From Selenomonas ruminantium AC2024 (GTDB lineage Bacteria > Bacillota > Negativicutes > Selenomonadales > Selenomonadaceae): DNA of 64,000 nucleotides. Of this stretch, positions 34,567 to 42,978 are shown in pieces. The stretch spans positions 1,550,001 to 1,614,000 of the forward strand of contig NZ_JIAC01000001.1 of the NCBI RefSeq assembly GCF_000687995.1. Reading direction: 5' to 3'. The notes beneath the pieces are model-generated. The model had not been told where the DNA came from. It saw only the letters and a list, made by a program, of their open reading frames with translations, and did no database searches. Every line of letters begins with the position of its first letter. Position 1 is the first letter of the stretch. A program made the position numbers and the translations under genes.

Positions 34567-35124
34567 TTATTTTCTCCAGGGCTCCTGTCCTTGATTGAGA
34601 ATTTCTACTTGAATCGCTTTCATGGCTGCCAGTGCCGTGTCGTGGGATTCCGGTGTGACTCCAGCGCAGCAGGCGGCGTCAACCGCCACATGGCTGTTCG
34701 GGCAGGCTGATTTTGCGATTACAGCGTTGGACAGCACACAAATATCCGTACATAAGCCAACGAGTTCAATAGAGTCAACCTTGTTTTCATAAAAGCTGGC
34801 TAGGGAAAGCCCCATATTGTAAGCACCAAATGTAGTTTTTTCTATAACATCAGCTTCCAGAGGAACGTTCAGCTGGCTGTTAATGGCCCAGCCCTCCGTA
34901 TTTTTGATGCAATGGGGGACCGGCAGATTCTTGCCTTCTTCCGTTTCCATGTAGTCGTCATAATGGGTATCCTGCGTAAAGATGATGAAGTCATTATTTG
35001 CTCTGGCTTCTTCGATTTTCTTCGCCACATTGCTGACAATGGCTGCAGCTTCCGGGGAACCCAAAGCACCGTTGATAAAATCATTCTGCATATCGACAAC
35101 AATTAAAAGTTTTTTCTTGTTCAT
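34567..35124 (-). CDS. Isochorismatase-family cysteine hydrolase (nicotinamidase-like)
   Basis: 185 residues from the ATG at 35124, with AAAGGAC upstream. The catalytic Asp is in VVDMQNDFINGALG, followed by FTQDTHYDDY (metal region), the Lys in IEKTTFGAY and the nucleophile in VGLCTDICVLSNA. This is the nicotinamidase/isochorismatase fold; the DxHxxxH metal set of true nicotinamidases is partly present (TQDTHYDDY), so pyrazinamidase/nicotinamidase activity is plausible but not certain. Confidence 0.82.
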   Translation of the reverse strand: MNKKKLLIVVDMQNDFINGALGSPEAAAIVSNVAKKIEEARANNDFIIFTQDTHYDDYMETEEGKNLPVPHCIKNTEGWAINSQLNVPLEADVIEKTTFGAYNMGLSLASFYENKVDSIELVGLCTDICVLSNAVIAKSACPNSHVAVDAACCAGVTPESHDTALAAMKAIQVEILNQGQEPWRK

Positions 35125-35466
35125 TTTTTCTTGTCCTTTCAAAAATCGGTAGCCATAATCGGCATAGACGTAAGCGTCGGCAGCATTCTTATGATAGCAC
35201 AGGAACACGCCGCCCCGCCAGTTGTCATTTTATGAATATTCGCCAATACCTGCTGAATTCCTTCCTTAACATAACTCCGAAACCTGGTCACGGGAACCTA
35301 AAAGTTCAGTGATTTTTCCGGTTCACAAAAGGAAATGTCTTACAGTTATCGAATTTATATAAAATTAGAACGCCTTATGGCATGGCATTCAGGTATCCGA
35401 CATTGTGGGTGCGAGCAAGAACGGTATCAGCGTGAATATAGGAACTTGGAAAAAGGAGCAAAGTTT
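35125..35466. other. Gap with no clear gene
   Basis: 342 bp between divergent genes. Open frames are present but lack ribosome binding sites and family signatures. The only notable item is TTCACAAAAGGAA at 35322-35334, preceded by GTTCAGTGATTTTTCCGG, which recurs at 36155-36187 and in the double-hairpin repeats at 43841 and 49558. Confidence 0.5.
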
Positions 35467-36108
35467 ATGATAAGAAAGACATTATTTCTTCTATTGGTTT
35501 CACTTTTTCTTATGACAGAAACTTTTGCCGGTGGATTACAGATAATTGATAAACCAATACGATGGTCTGATTTTAGAGAGCAGCTTATTCGTGAGTATGC
35601 TGCAGCACACTACAACTTGGAGCGAATAGATATCATCCCCCAAGCTGTTGTTGTGCATTGGACAGCCTCTAGTACTTGGGAATCTGCTTATAATCATTTT
35701 TACAATGAGGCCCGCGCTGATGGGACGCTGAACGTTGCATCGCACTTTCTGGTGTCACGGGATGGGCGAATATACAGACTCACACCTGAAACAGCACTTA
35801 ATAGACATATTATAGGCTATAACTGGTGTGCCATTGGCATAGAAAATGTAGGTGGAGTTAATGGCGTGGAAGATTTAACAGACGCGCAACTGGAAGCAAA
35901 TGTTGAGCTAATCAAATATTTACATAAAAAATACGCGACGATTTCCTATGTCTTTGGTCACTATCAGCAGGATGCAGCCCGAAGCAGTGGATTATACATT
36001 GAAAATGTACCGAACTATCGCTCAGAAAAAATAGATCCTGGTTATATTTTCATGACTGCGTTGAAAAGTCGCTTGCAAGGTGAAGGGCTTAAATTTTACG
36101 ATAACTAG
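35467..36108 (+). CDS. Secreted N-acetylmuramoyl-L-alanine amidase (Amidase_2)
   Basis: 213 residues from ATG 35467, eight bases after AGGAG. Signal peptide (MIRKTLFLLLVSLFLMTETF, cleavage after FAG or nearby). The amidase-2/PGRP fold shows AVVVHWTAS (Zn His), ASHFLVSRDGRIYRL, NWCAIGIENVGG, VFGHYQQD and KIDPGYIF. The last Zn ligand is the Asp of the DPG motif. It would cleave peptidoglycan stem peptides in the periplasm. The base composition is more A+T-rich than the surroundings, which fits acquisition. Confidence 0.85.
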   Translation: MIRKTLFLLLVSLFLMTETFAGGLQIIDKPIRWSDFREQLIREYAAAHYNLERIDIIPQAVVVHWTASSTWESAYNHFYNEARADGTLNVASHFLVSRDGRIYRLTPETALNRHIIGYNWCAIGIENVGGVNGVEDLTDAQLEANVELIKYLHKKYATISYVFGHYQQDAARSSGLYIENVPNYRSEKIDPGYIFMTALKSRLQGEGLKFYDN

Positions 36109-36190
36109 GATGAAGCATCGCCAAGGTTTTCTTCCCAGATGTAGTTGTTGCTGAATTCATGAATAATTTTTCCGTTCACAAAAGGAATTG
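36105..36190 (-). pseudogene. Remnant of a beta-lactamase-family gene 3' end plus repeat tail
   Basis: On the minus strand 36158-36105 reads EFSNNYIWEENLGDASS then stop. The intact serine hydrolase at 49583-50962 ends KFSNNYIWEETMGDA plus nine residues. Nearly 30 bases are identical (TTCTTCCCAGATGTAGTTGT and onward). The adjoining 36159-36190 contains TTTTTCCGTTCACAAAAGGA, like the sequence just beyond the stop of the intact gene. It is a relic of a paralogue or of a rearrangement. Confidence 0.75.
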
Positions 36191-36227
36191 CCCCGATAAT
36201 TGTCGAAATAATTAGGAAACTGATTTA

Positions 36228-37364
36228 ATGTTTCGACGGATTGGGGAATGTAGTGTGGAGGGAATGGGGGCTTATACACCGGAATTGCTGACGGAAGTCT
36301 ATGATGAATGGTGCGAGAAAACGGGAGTAACGGTTTTATATGATGCTGCTCTTGTGGGAGCGGTTGTAGATGCCGGAACCATCACTGCATGTGTGGTGCA
36401 GACCGTAGAGGGGCTGGGGAAAATCCAAGCCAAGACGTTTATTGATGCCACAGGGGATGCCCTGCTGTCGCGGTTTGCCGGAGTCCCCACGGAAAAAGGT
36501 TCGGAAAAAAACGGGCGAAACCAGCCTATGAGCCTGCGGTTTGAAATGGGAGGCATAGATGTAACGAAAGTTTATCATTTCTTTCATGATAAATTGAAGG
36601 ATACTTGGTTACCGGAAGAATGTTCTAAAAAATTTAAGGAAGATGTGAAAAAAGGCCGCGATCCGTTTTGGGAATTTGCCAAATGGAAGAAAACCGAGAG
36701 TTTCTTTCGGGAAGCCGTTAAGAAAGGTGAACTAACGGAAGATGATGTTCTGTATATCCAGGCATTTTCCATACCGGGTAAGCCACATACCATGTCCATG
36801 AACTGTCCGGAAATGCCTCCTTTGCTGTTTTCGGCTACAGATGCTGTGTCACGCAGTAAGGCAGTATCCTTTGGACGGAAGATGATGCGCCGTTTGGCAG
36901 CTTATTTCAAGAGGAATATTCCCGGCTTTGAAAAAGCCTATATCAGCCGCGAAGCCAGCATGGTAGGCGTGCGCGAGTCTTGGCGGATTCGTGGGAAATA
37001 CTATATGGGAGCCGATGATTATCTGCAGGCACGCCATTTTCCTGATGCAGTCTGCCGCTCGGCATATCCTATAGATATTCATGATGTGAAGCTGGATTTA
37101 TTTGAAAAGCTGAAAAAGGGGCAGTATTACGAAATCCCCTATCGCGCGCTGGTGACCAATGAGATGTCCAATCTGCTTGTGGCAGGACGCTGCGCCAGCG
37201 GCAGTTTCGCTGCGCAGGCTTCCTTCCGTATACAGCCCACCTGTATGAGTATGGGAGAGGCAGCCGGTATTGCGGCAGCTTGGGGACTATCGCGGAACAT
37301 TCCTGTAAATGAAGTTAAATGGGAGGATATACCTGCTGAAAAACGCAGTTATGTAAGCCAATAA
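36228..37364 (+). pseudogene. FAD-dependent oxidoreductase lacking its N-terminal FAD fold
   Basis: 378 residues of the PF12831-type FAD oxidoreductase. KTFIDATGDALLSRFAGVP and the C-terminal NLLVAGRCASGSFAAQASFRIQPTCMSMGEAAGIAAA are characteristic. The N-terminal ~80 residues with the dinucleotide motif GxGxxG are missing, and the frame is closed just upstream of ATG 36228. There is no good ribosome binding site. It adjoins the beta-lactamase relic, so the truncation probably came from the same rearrangement. It is unlikely to bind FAD. Confidence 0.75.
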
Positions 37365-37401
37365 CACGGCTCGCTAAGATATATTCTGCTGTGTCAGGGA
37401 A

Positions 37402-37435
37402 AACGCCTGCGTACTTGGTGACGCAGGCGTTCTGT
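37402..37435 (+). terminator. Hairpin after FAD oxidoreductase remnant
   Basis: AACGCCTGCGT (37402-37412) pairs perfectly with ACGCAGGCGTT (37421-37431). The following T-tract is weak. Confidence 0.6.
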
Positions 37436-37533
37436 CATGATTAGCCGTTGCAGGCAGGATGTTCACGATGTTTGTCGAATTTGTAAAGAAATAGATAAAT
37501 TTAGCATATTCCTTTATAGAAGGGGCAGATGAT

Positions 37534-37866
37534 ATGGCAAGTGAGGTTGTACAGAAAGAAACAAAGTTGGCTAATGGCTGGTTGGCTTGGCGTGTTGAGG
37601 GACGGATAGATATTTCTACCGCTGAGTCTATTTATTCAAGTGGAGAAAAAATCGTTGAGCGTGAGGAGAAGACTGTTCTGGATTTGGAGGCTGTGTCGTA
37701 TATTTCCAGCGCGGGACTCCGAGTACTTTTGCGTCTGTTTAAGAAAGCCAGCAAGGAAGGTAAGGAGTTTGCGGTAGCAGGGGCTGCTGGTATGGTGAAG
37801 AAGGTTCTAATCGATAGTAATATGAATTCGTATTTAACCATGCTCCAATCACTCGATGAACTTTGA
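37534..37866 (+). CDS. STAS-domain anti-sigma-factor antagonist
   Basis: 110 residues. The STAS fold is clear: WRVEGRIDISTAESI, TVLDLEAVSYISSAGLRVLLRL and EFAVAGAAG. The phosphorylatable Ser is in SSAGLR. Such proteins bind RsbW/SpoIIAB-like kinases when dephosphorylated. Directly downstream are a SpoIIE phosphatase and a protein with an RsbW-like domain fused to a transporter, so this is the switch protein of that circuit. ATG 37534 follows a short AGGGGC site. Confidence 0.9.
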   Translation: MASEVVQKETKLANGWLAWRVEGRIDISTAESIYSSGEKIVEREEKTVLDLEAVSYISSAGLRVLLRLFKKASKEGKEFAVAGAAGMVKKVLIDSNMNSYLTMLQSLDEL

Positions 37867-37924
37867 GTTCAACAGACTGGGAGTGCGGGGACAAAAGGGG
37901 CGTCGTTAAAGGAGTAGTTTAGGA

Positions 37925-40144
37925 ATGGGCGATTACTGGCGGATTGTACGAAAAATATTGCGCAGACGGCTGAGTATCCGGGAGCGTTTACTGCTACTCC
38001 TGTTTATCAGCAGCTTGTTGTCGGCCCTGGTGTTTGCAGGCTTGTCCTTTTATGGCGTTACCTTCGTGCAAAAAGATATAGCAGAGATGGGGGGACAGCT
38101 TTCGCAGGAGGGAGCTGCATACACACAGGAATATATAAATAAAACCAGTAAGGAGACGATAGCAGACTTAGCCAGGTCGAAAGCTAACTTTATTGACTAT
38201 GAGTTGGCACATATGGAGCATGATGTGACCATTTTAGCAGATGCTTTGACTTGGATACATAAGCATCCGTCCAATTATCTGCCAGCTGCTGTTCTTGACC
38301 CGTATAATGGGAAAGTTCCGCCGGCTGCGCCCTGTATTATCTATAGTCCTGAGGTGCGAAAACGTGGGATTGAAACGGTACGGCAAGAAGTTGAGCTGGC
38401 CGCCAATATAACGGGTACGATGGTGCCGATGGAAAAAAACTATGGTTATTATAGTTATTCCGCAACCTATTTTGGCAGTAAATCCGGTTTTTTAATTTGC
38501 AGCAGCGTCTTTGTTGGGGATAAGTACAGTCCGATATCGGATGATCCGGCCTTTAACTATGATCCCTGTATTAGGCCATGGTATCTAAATGCCATCAAGG
38601 CCAATAAGGCTGTATTTTCTATGCCGTATCTCACAATTTTGACGGAGGAACACAATGATGTTGAAGTGATAAGTTGCTCAGCGCCATATTATGATGCAGA
38701 GGGAATTGCCGGCGTAGCAAGTCTTGATTTAGCGACTAAAGAGTTGCGTCAATATATTCATAATACGGCTATTGGCGATAAGGGTATTAACTTTATCATG
38801 AACAATGAAGGCAAGGTGATTTTTTCACCAGTGCACGATGGGGTGTTGGCTGAGACAGATAAGCTGCAGGATTTACGGAAAAGTGAATCGGCGGAGTTAG
38901 CTAAGGCAGCTTATTATATGGCTAACGGTGAAAGTGGTGTATTGCCGGTTGAGCTGGATGGCGAAAAATATATGTTGGCGTTTGCGCCACTTCCTACGAT
39001 GAAATGGAGTCTGGGGATTTTGGTGTCACAGAATGACCTTTCGTCTTCCTTGCAGGAAAGCCATAACTATTTCATGGGGCAGATGGAATCTTTCCGTGAT
39101 AATTTGCAGCGTGAGTCGTTTTTATTATTGCAGATGGCTGTGCTGGCATTTTTTATCATGGTGGTTATTATGATATTCACGTCGAAGGCGCTTTCTGACC
39201 GGTTTGTAAAGCCGATAAAGCAGATGGCTGATGGCGTGCGTGAAATTGCCAGTGGCAATCTTGACAAGAAACTTGATATAACTACTGGCGATGAAATCGA
39301 ACATTTAGCAATATGCTTTAATTCTATGACGGATGAGCTAAAAAACTATATTGATAACTTATCTAAGGCAACAGCTGAGAAGGAAAGGGTAGCTGCGGAG
39401 CTTTCGGTGGCCCGTAATATACAGTTGGGCGCATTACCGCAGGATTTTTTGACCGATTATCCGGAATTTCAAATAAATGCGGCCATGGATGCAGCCAAAG
39501 GGGTAGGCGGCGATTTTTATGACTTTTATATGACGGATGAAAATCATCTGGTGATAACTATTGCTGACGTGTCAGGGAAAGGGATTCCGGCAGCCCTTTA
39601 TATGATGCGCGCCAAAACTACGTTAAAGAATATGGTCTTAAGGGCGAAAAATGCTGCTGATTTTGCTGACTGTATGAAGATGGCGAATCGAGAACTTTGC
39701 CGGGAAAATGAAGAAATGATGTTTGTGACGGCGTTTATGGCCAGGCTGGATTTAACAACAGGAGAACTGGTTTATGTAAATGGTGGTCATAATCCACCGT
39801 TGGTGCAGGCTGATGGCAAGTTCTGTTATTTGCAGCAAGCAAGAAAACATATGATGCTGGGCATAAACGAGGACGAAATGTATGAGGCGCATAGTTTGGC
39901 TATGCAGCCGGGGGATATTATTTTCCTGTATACAGATGGCGTGACAGAGGCTATGAATGAGGCCGAAGAACTATATTCCGAAGAGCGTTTACAGGAAACA
40001 TTAAATAGGCAGCTGTCAAAAGATGTCAGGGAAATACTCGCAGCTATTCGTCAGGATGTTAGCACTTATGCGGGGGACGCGGAGCAATCCGATGACATAA
40101 CCATGTTGGGGCTGAAATTTTGTGGCAGCTTGGATGATGTGTAG
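37925..40144 (+). CDS. Sensor-type SpoIIE/PP2C phosphatase (dCache-HAMP-PPM)
   Basis: 739 residues; ATG 37925, ten bases after AAAGGAG. One N-terminal membrane segment (~20-45), a periplasmic dCache-like sensor (~60-385; FNYDPCIRPWYLNAI and GVASLDLATKELRQ are typical), a second membrane segment (~398-420), HAMP (~425-480), a short coiled coil, then the SpoIIE-type phosphatase. Metal aspartates are seen in GGDFYDFY, ADVSGKGIPAALYMM, YTDGVTEAM and QSDDITML. It should dephosphorylate the STAS protein encoded just upstream in response to an extracellular signal. Confidence 0.9.
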   Translation: MGDYWRIVRKILRRRLSIRERLLLLLFISSLLSALVFAGLSFYGVTFVQKDIAEMGGQLSQEGAAYTQEYINKTSKETIADLARSKANFIDYELAHMEHDVTILADALTWIHKHPSNYLPAAVLDPYNGKVPPAAPCIIYSPEVRKRGIETVRQEVELAANITGTMVPMEKNYGYYSYSATYFGSKSGFLICSSVFVGDKYSPISDDPAFNYDPCIRPWYLNAIKANKAVFSMPYLTILTEEHNDVEVISCSAPYYDAEGIAGVASLDLATKELRQYIHNTAIGDKGINFIMNNEGKVIFSPVHDGVLAETDKLQDLRKSESAELAKAAYYMANGESGVLPVELDGEKYMLAFAPLPTMKWSLGILVSQNDLSSSLQESHNYFMGQMESFRDNLQRESFLLLQMAVLAFFIMVVIMIFTSKALSDRFVKPIKQMADGVREIASGNLDKKLDITTGDEIEHLAICFNSMTDELKNYIDNLSKATAEKERVAAELSVARNIQLGALPQDFLTDYPEFQINAAMDAAKGVGGDFYDFYMTDENHLVITIADVSGKGIPAALYMMRAKTTLKNMVLRAKNAADFADCMKMANRELCRENEEMMFVTAFMARLDLTTGELVYVNGGHNPPLVQADGKFCYLQQARKHMMLGINEDEMYEAHSLAMQPGDIIFLYTDGVTEAMNEAEELYSEERLQETLNRQLSKDVREILAAIRQDVSTYAGDAEQSDDITMLGLKFCGSLDDV

Positions 40145-40230
40145 AACTGCTTAGTAAAATGTCCGGTAATGAAAACACGGGAGCTGCCAAATGATATGTA
40201 AAAGAGTTCCATGCATGGAGTGCTACCGTT

Positions 40231-40416
40231 ATGGACATCACCATTCAAATCTCAGCGGTAAATGGCAGATTCACGCTGGATTTCATACAGAAGTTTCAAT
40301 GCCCTGTTTATCTAAAGGCCTTTTTGCAGGAACTGGCGGATAACGACATCGTTTATGAACTGCAGGATAAACAGATAAGGTCATTGCCCGCAATCAGAGT
40401 GCCGTGGAAATCGTGA
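40231..40416 (+). CDS. Possible small protein between phosphatase and fusion gene
   Basis: 61 codons from ATG 40231 with GGAGTG about ten bases upstream. It shows FTLDFIQKFQCPVYLKAFLQELADND, helical, with no recognised family. It lies in the 306-bp gap of the operon in the same direction. It could be a small partner protein or a decayed fragment. Confidence 0.35.
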   Translation: MDITIQISAVNGRFTLDFIQKFQCPVYLKAFLQELADNDIVYELQDKQIRSLPAIRVPWKS

Positions 40417-40450
40417 ATATGCAGCCTACAATATATGGAGAAGATAATAT

Positions 40451-42067
40451 ATGCGAACACCAATATATACTGTTTCTGAAGAAAATTATCATCAAATAGT
40501 AGAGTGGCTAGAAAAAACTTTTTCCGAACTGGGACTATCCCGAGAAGAAATATATAATGGCGAATTATTGCTAGAGGAGAATTTCTTTCATTTTGCCACA
40601 GCTTCTGGTGATAAAAATAAATTTCAAGCAAAAGTAGAGGTTACAAAGCACTTTGGTGAAGTCAGCCTTCGACTGATTGCCCCAGGAAAAGCCTATAATC
40701 CACTCAACGACATAGAGGAAATTCCAGACGATGAGCAAAAACAATACAGCTTGGGTATATTAAAAGCACATAAGGATGACATAAGTTATGCACGGAAAAA
40801 TGATGTAAATATTATTTCTATCCGTGTACATCGTTCAGGCAATAAAATTGCCATTTATACACTTATTGGCCTTGTGGTGGGCATCGTTGTAGGGATAGGA
40901 GCTAAAAGTGTACTTGCTCCGGATATACTTATATGGTTGGTTGACAACATATTTGATACGGTTGAAAAATTGTTCATGAGTGCGTTGATGATGGTCATAG
41001 CACCATTGGTTTTTTTCTCGGTTATCGAGGGCATAACGAGCATGTCGGATGCAGCAGATATCGGGCGTATGGGTGGAAAACTTATACTTTTATCTATTGT
41101 TAAACTATCTGTAATTCTGGTCATGTCAATAGGATTAGGATTTTGGTTAGGCGCTATGCCTGACCTTATTTCAATGCTGAATGAGGAAAGCAATTCCGCA
41201 GTAATCATGTCTTTAAAGGACGTAATGATAAGCATTGTTCCACCCAATATTATTGCTCCTTTTTTTAACAATAATCTTCTACAAGTATTGTTCCTAGCTT
41301 GCTTTTTGGGCTTTATTTTAGCTAAGTCAGGTGACAGAGGGCTGCCTGTTCGCGAGGTAATCGTATTTGGTAAGCGCTTTGCTATGGATGCTGTGAGGGC
41401 AATTATGCCGGCTATGCCTATTGTAGTTGCAACTTCTATGGCAAAAATGATGATAATTGTCGATATTTCGGTCTTTTTGCCGTTTAGCAAAATTGTCATT
41501 TCTGCGTTTATCGAATTTTTAATAATCATTTTGAGCGAAGCCGTTTTTTTGGCAATTATTGGTAGGGTTTCGCCGTTGCCGTTTGTAAAAAAATTTCTTA
41601 GCTTTAGTGTTTTACCATTTTCTGTCCGCAGTTCGAATGTATGTTTGCCTGCTACGCTGGAATATTGTTCCGATAAGCTGGGGATTGATGAAAAATTAGC
41701 ACTTTTTTCTATTCCTATCGGCATTCAATTTAATATGCTAGGAGGCTGTGCTTATGTAACAGCTATTGCTATTTTATTACGGGTAACAATAGGGTTACCT
41801 TTTGATTTTGAATTTTTAATCACCTTCTTCTTTGCAGCGCTTATGATGTCGTTTACTTTTCCTAGTGTACCAGGCGCAACGGTTATTGTTATGACTTCAA
41901 TTTTTGGTATGGCTGGAGTGCCAACAGCAGCAGTTACCTTATTTTTTGGCATTGACCCTTTGGTAGATGGCATTAGAACAGTAAGTAATATGGTCGGAAA
42001 TTTATCTTCATCATTTCTTTTGGCACGATTGGAAGGAAAGCTGGATAAACATATTTATTATGAATAA
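40451..42067 (+). CDS. RsbW-like domain fused to dicarboxylate/amino acid:cation symporter
   Basis: 538 residues. The first ~130 look like a HATPase_c_2/RsbW-type domain: an N-box-like ELLLEENFFHFATASGD, then GKAYNPLND and YSLGILKAHKDDISYARKND before a final beta strand. The Asp of the usual DxG box is Ala here (IAPGKAYNP), so nucleotide binding may be altered. Residues ~135-530 are a sodium:dicarboxylate symporter (SDF) with SSNVCLPATLEY, GIQFNMLGG and DGIRTVSNMVGN. In the last, Asp before Arg is kept but the final Asp (Na site in GltPh-like proteins) is Asn. A STAS protein and a SpoIIE phosphatase precede it, so transport may be gated by partner switching. The composition is A+T-rich. Confidence 0.78.
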   Translation: MRTPIYTVSEENYHQIVEWLEKTFSELGLSREEIYNGELLLEENFFHFATASGDKNKFQAKVEVTKHFGEVSLRLIAPGKAYNPLNDIEEIPDDEQKQYSLGILKAHKDDISYARKNDVNIISIRVHRSGNKIAIYTLIGLVVGIVVGIGAKSVLAPDILIWLVDNIFDTVEKLFMSALMMVIAPLVFFSVIEGITSMSDAADIGRMGGKLILLSIVKLSVILVMSIGLGFWLGAMPDLISMLNEESNSAVIMSLKDVMISIVPPNIIAPFFNNNLLQVLFLACFLGFILAKSGDRGLPVREVIVFGKRFAMDAVRAIMPAMPIVVATSMAKMMIIVDISVFLPFSKIVISAFIEFLIIILSEAVFLAIIGRVSPLPFVKKFLSFSVLPFSVRSSNVCLPATLEYCSDKLGIDEKLALFSIPIGIQFNMLGGCAYVTAIAILLRVTIGLPFDFEFLITFFFAALMMSFTFPSVPGATVIVMTSIFGMAGVPTAAVTLFFGIDPLVDGIRTVSNMVGNLSSSFLLARLEGKLDKHIYYE

Positions 42068-42199
42068 TAATGTAACTGTGAAATAATGCGTTGAATATCC
42101 CTAGCGAATAATCACCGTGGTTACGGATTTATTCAATCCTCCGTGGAGGAAGATGGAATGAATTCCCATAACAAACTGACGAAAAAAGGAGAATGAAAG

Positions 42200-42976
42200 A
42201 TGTTCAAGAAACTTTGGCCAAAAGCTATCGCCGCCTGCCTGCTGGCTGGTGCGCTGAGTATGGGAACAGCGTTTGCTGCCAATACGGATGAAGTGCGTGT
42301 AATTCCCTATCCTGCGGGATTGAATACCAATACGGAAGGTGCATCTTCGGCACCAACAGAGATAAATCATGCCGAGTCTCCTTACTTCAAGCACTTGGAT
42401 ATCTATGAAATGAAAACTATTATTGGCCGGCGTATTGTACTGCCGCATTATCCGACCTATCAACAAGCCAGAGAATATACCTGTGGACCGGCAGCGGTCC
42501 TTACCGTGCTTTACTGGTATGGTAATAAGGATTATGACGAAATGTCCTTAGCAAAAGCGATGAAAACACAGGGCTATCCTATTGGCACAAGCTTGAAAAA
42601 TATGGTGAACTTTTTCCAGAATATTGGCTGGAATGTAAAAAGCGGTTTGAACACAGATAAAATCAGCCGCTTTGAAGATTTTAGGATTTTTTTGATGGAA
42701 CCACTATCACATGGGCGTCCGGTTTTGGTAGAAAATGTGGAGTGGGGTGGTCATTGGCGTGTGATTATCGGCTATGACAATATGGGGACAGAATCGCCTT
42801 TGGATGATATGCTCATCTTTGCTGACCCTTATGATACCAGTGACCATTATCAGGATGGCTATACTGTAGGAAATGCCATAAAATTTTTCTCCATGTGGTT
42901 TGACCATTCCATGCTCCCCGAAAAAGAACGCTATCAGCCATGGATTATTGCTTATCCGAGTGAAGGGAGAGTATAG
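42200..42976 (+). CDS. Secreted C39-like cysteine peptidase-fold protein
   Basis: 258 residues. Signal peptide (MFKKLWPKAIAACLLAGALS..., cleavage after AFA). A peptidase C39-like domain follows, with the Cys in REYTCGPAAVLTVLYWYG and the His in WGGHWRVIIGYDN, plus the Asp in IFADPYDTSD. It may process or bind peptides in the periplasm. AAAGGAG precedes ATG 42200. The last 229 bp recur almost unchanged at 46404-46632. The next gene starts two bases after the stop, so they are co-transcribed. Confidence 0.82.
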   Translation: MFKKLWPKAIAACLLAGALSMGTAFAANTDEVRVIPYPAGLNTNTEGASSAPTEINHAESPYFKHLDIYEMKTIIGRRIVLPHYPTYQQAREYTCGPAAVLTVLYWYGNKDYDEMSLAKAMKTQGYPIGTSLKNMVNFFQNIGWNVKSGLNTDKISRFEDFRIFLMEPLSHGRPVLVENVEWGGHWRVIIGYDNMGTESPLDDMLIFADPYDTSDHYQDGYTVGNAIKFFSMWFDHSMLPEKERYQPWIIAYPSEGRV

Positions 42977-42978
42977 TT

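Noticed and set aside
35125-35208. N-terminal extension of the isochorismatase-like protein
   Set aside because: An ATG at 35124 with AAAGGAC upstream gives a normal family start; the extra 28 codons have no homology to the fold.
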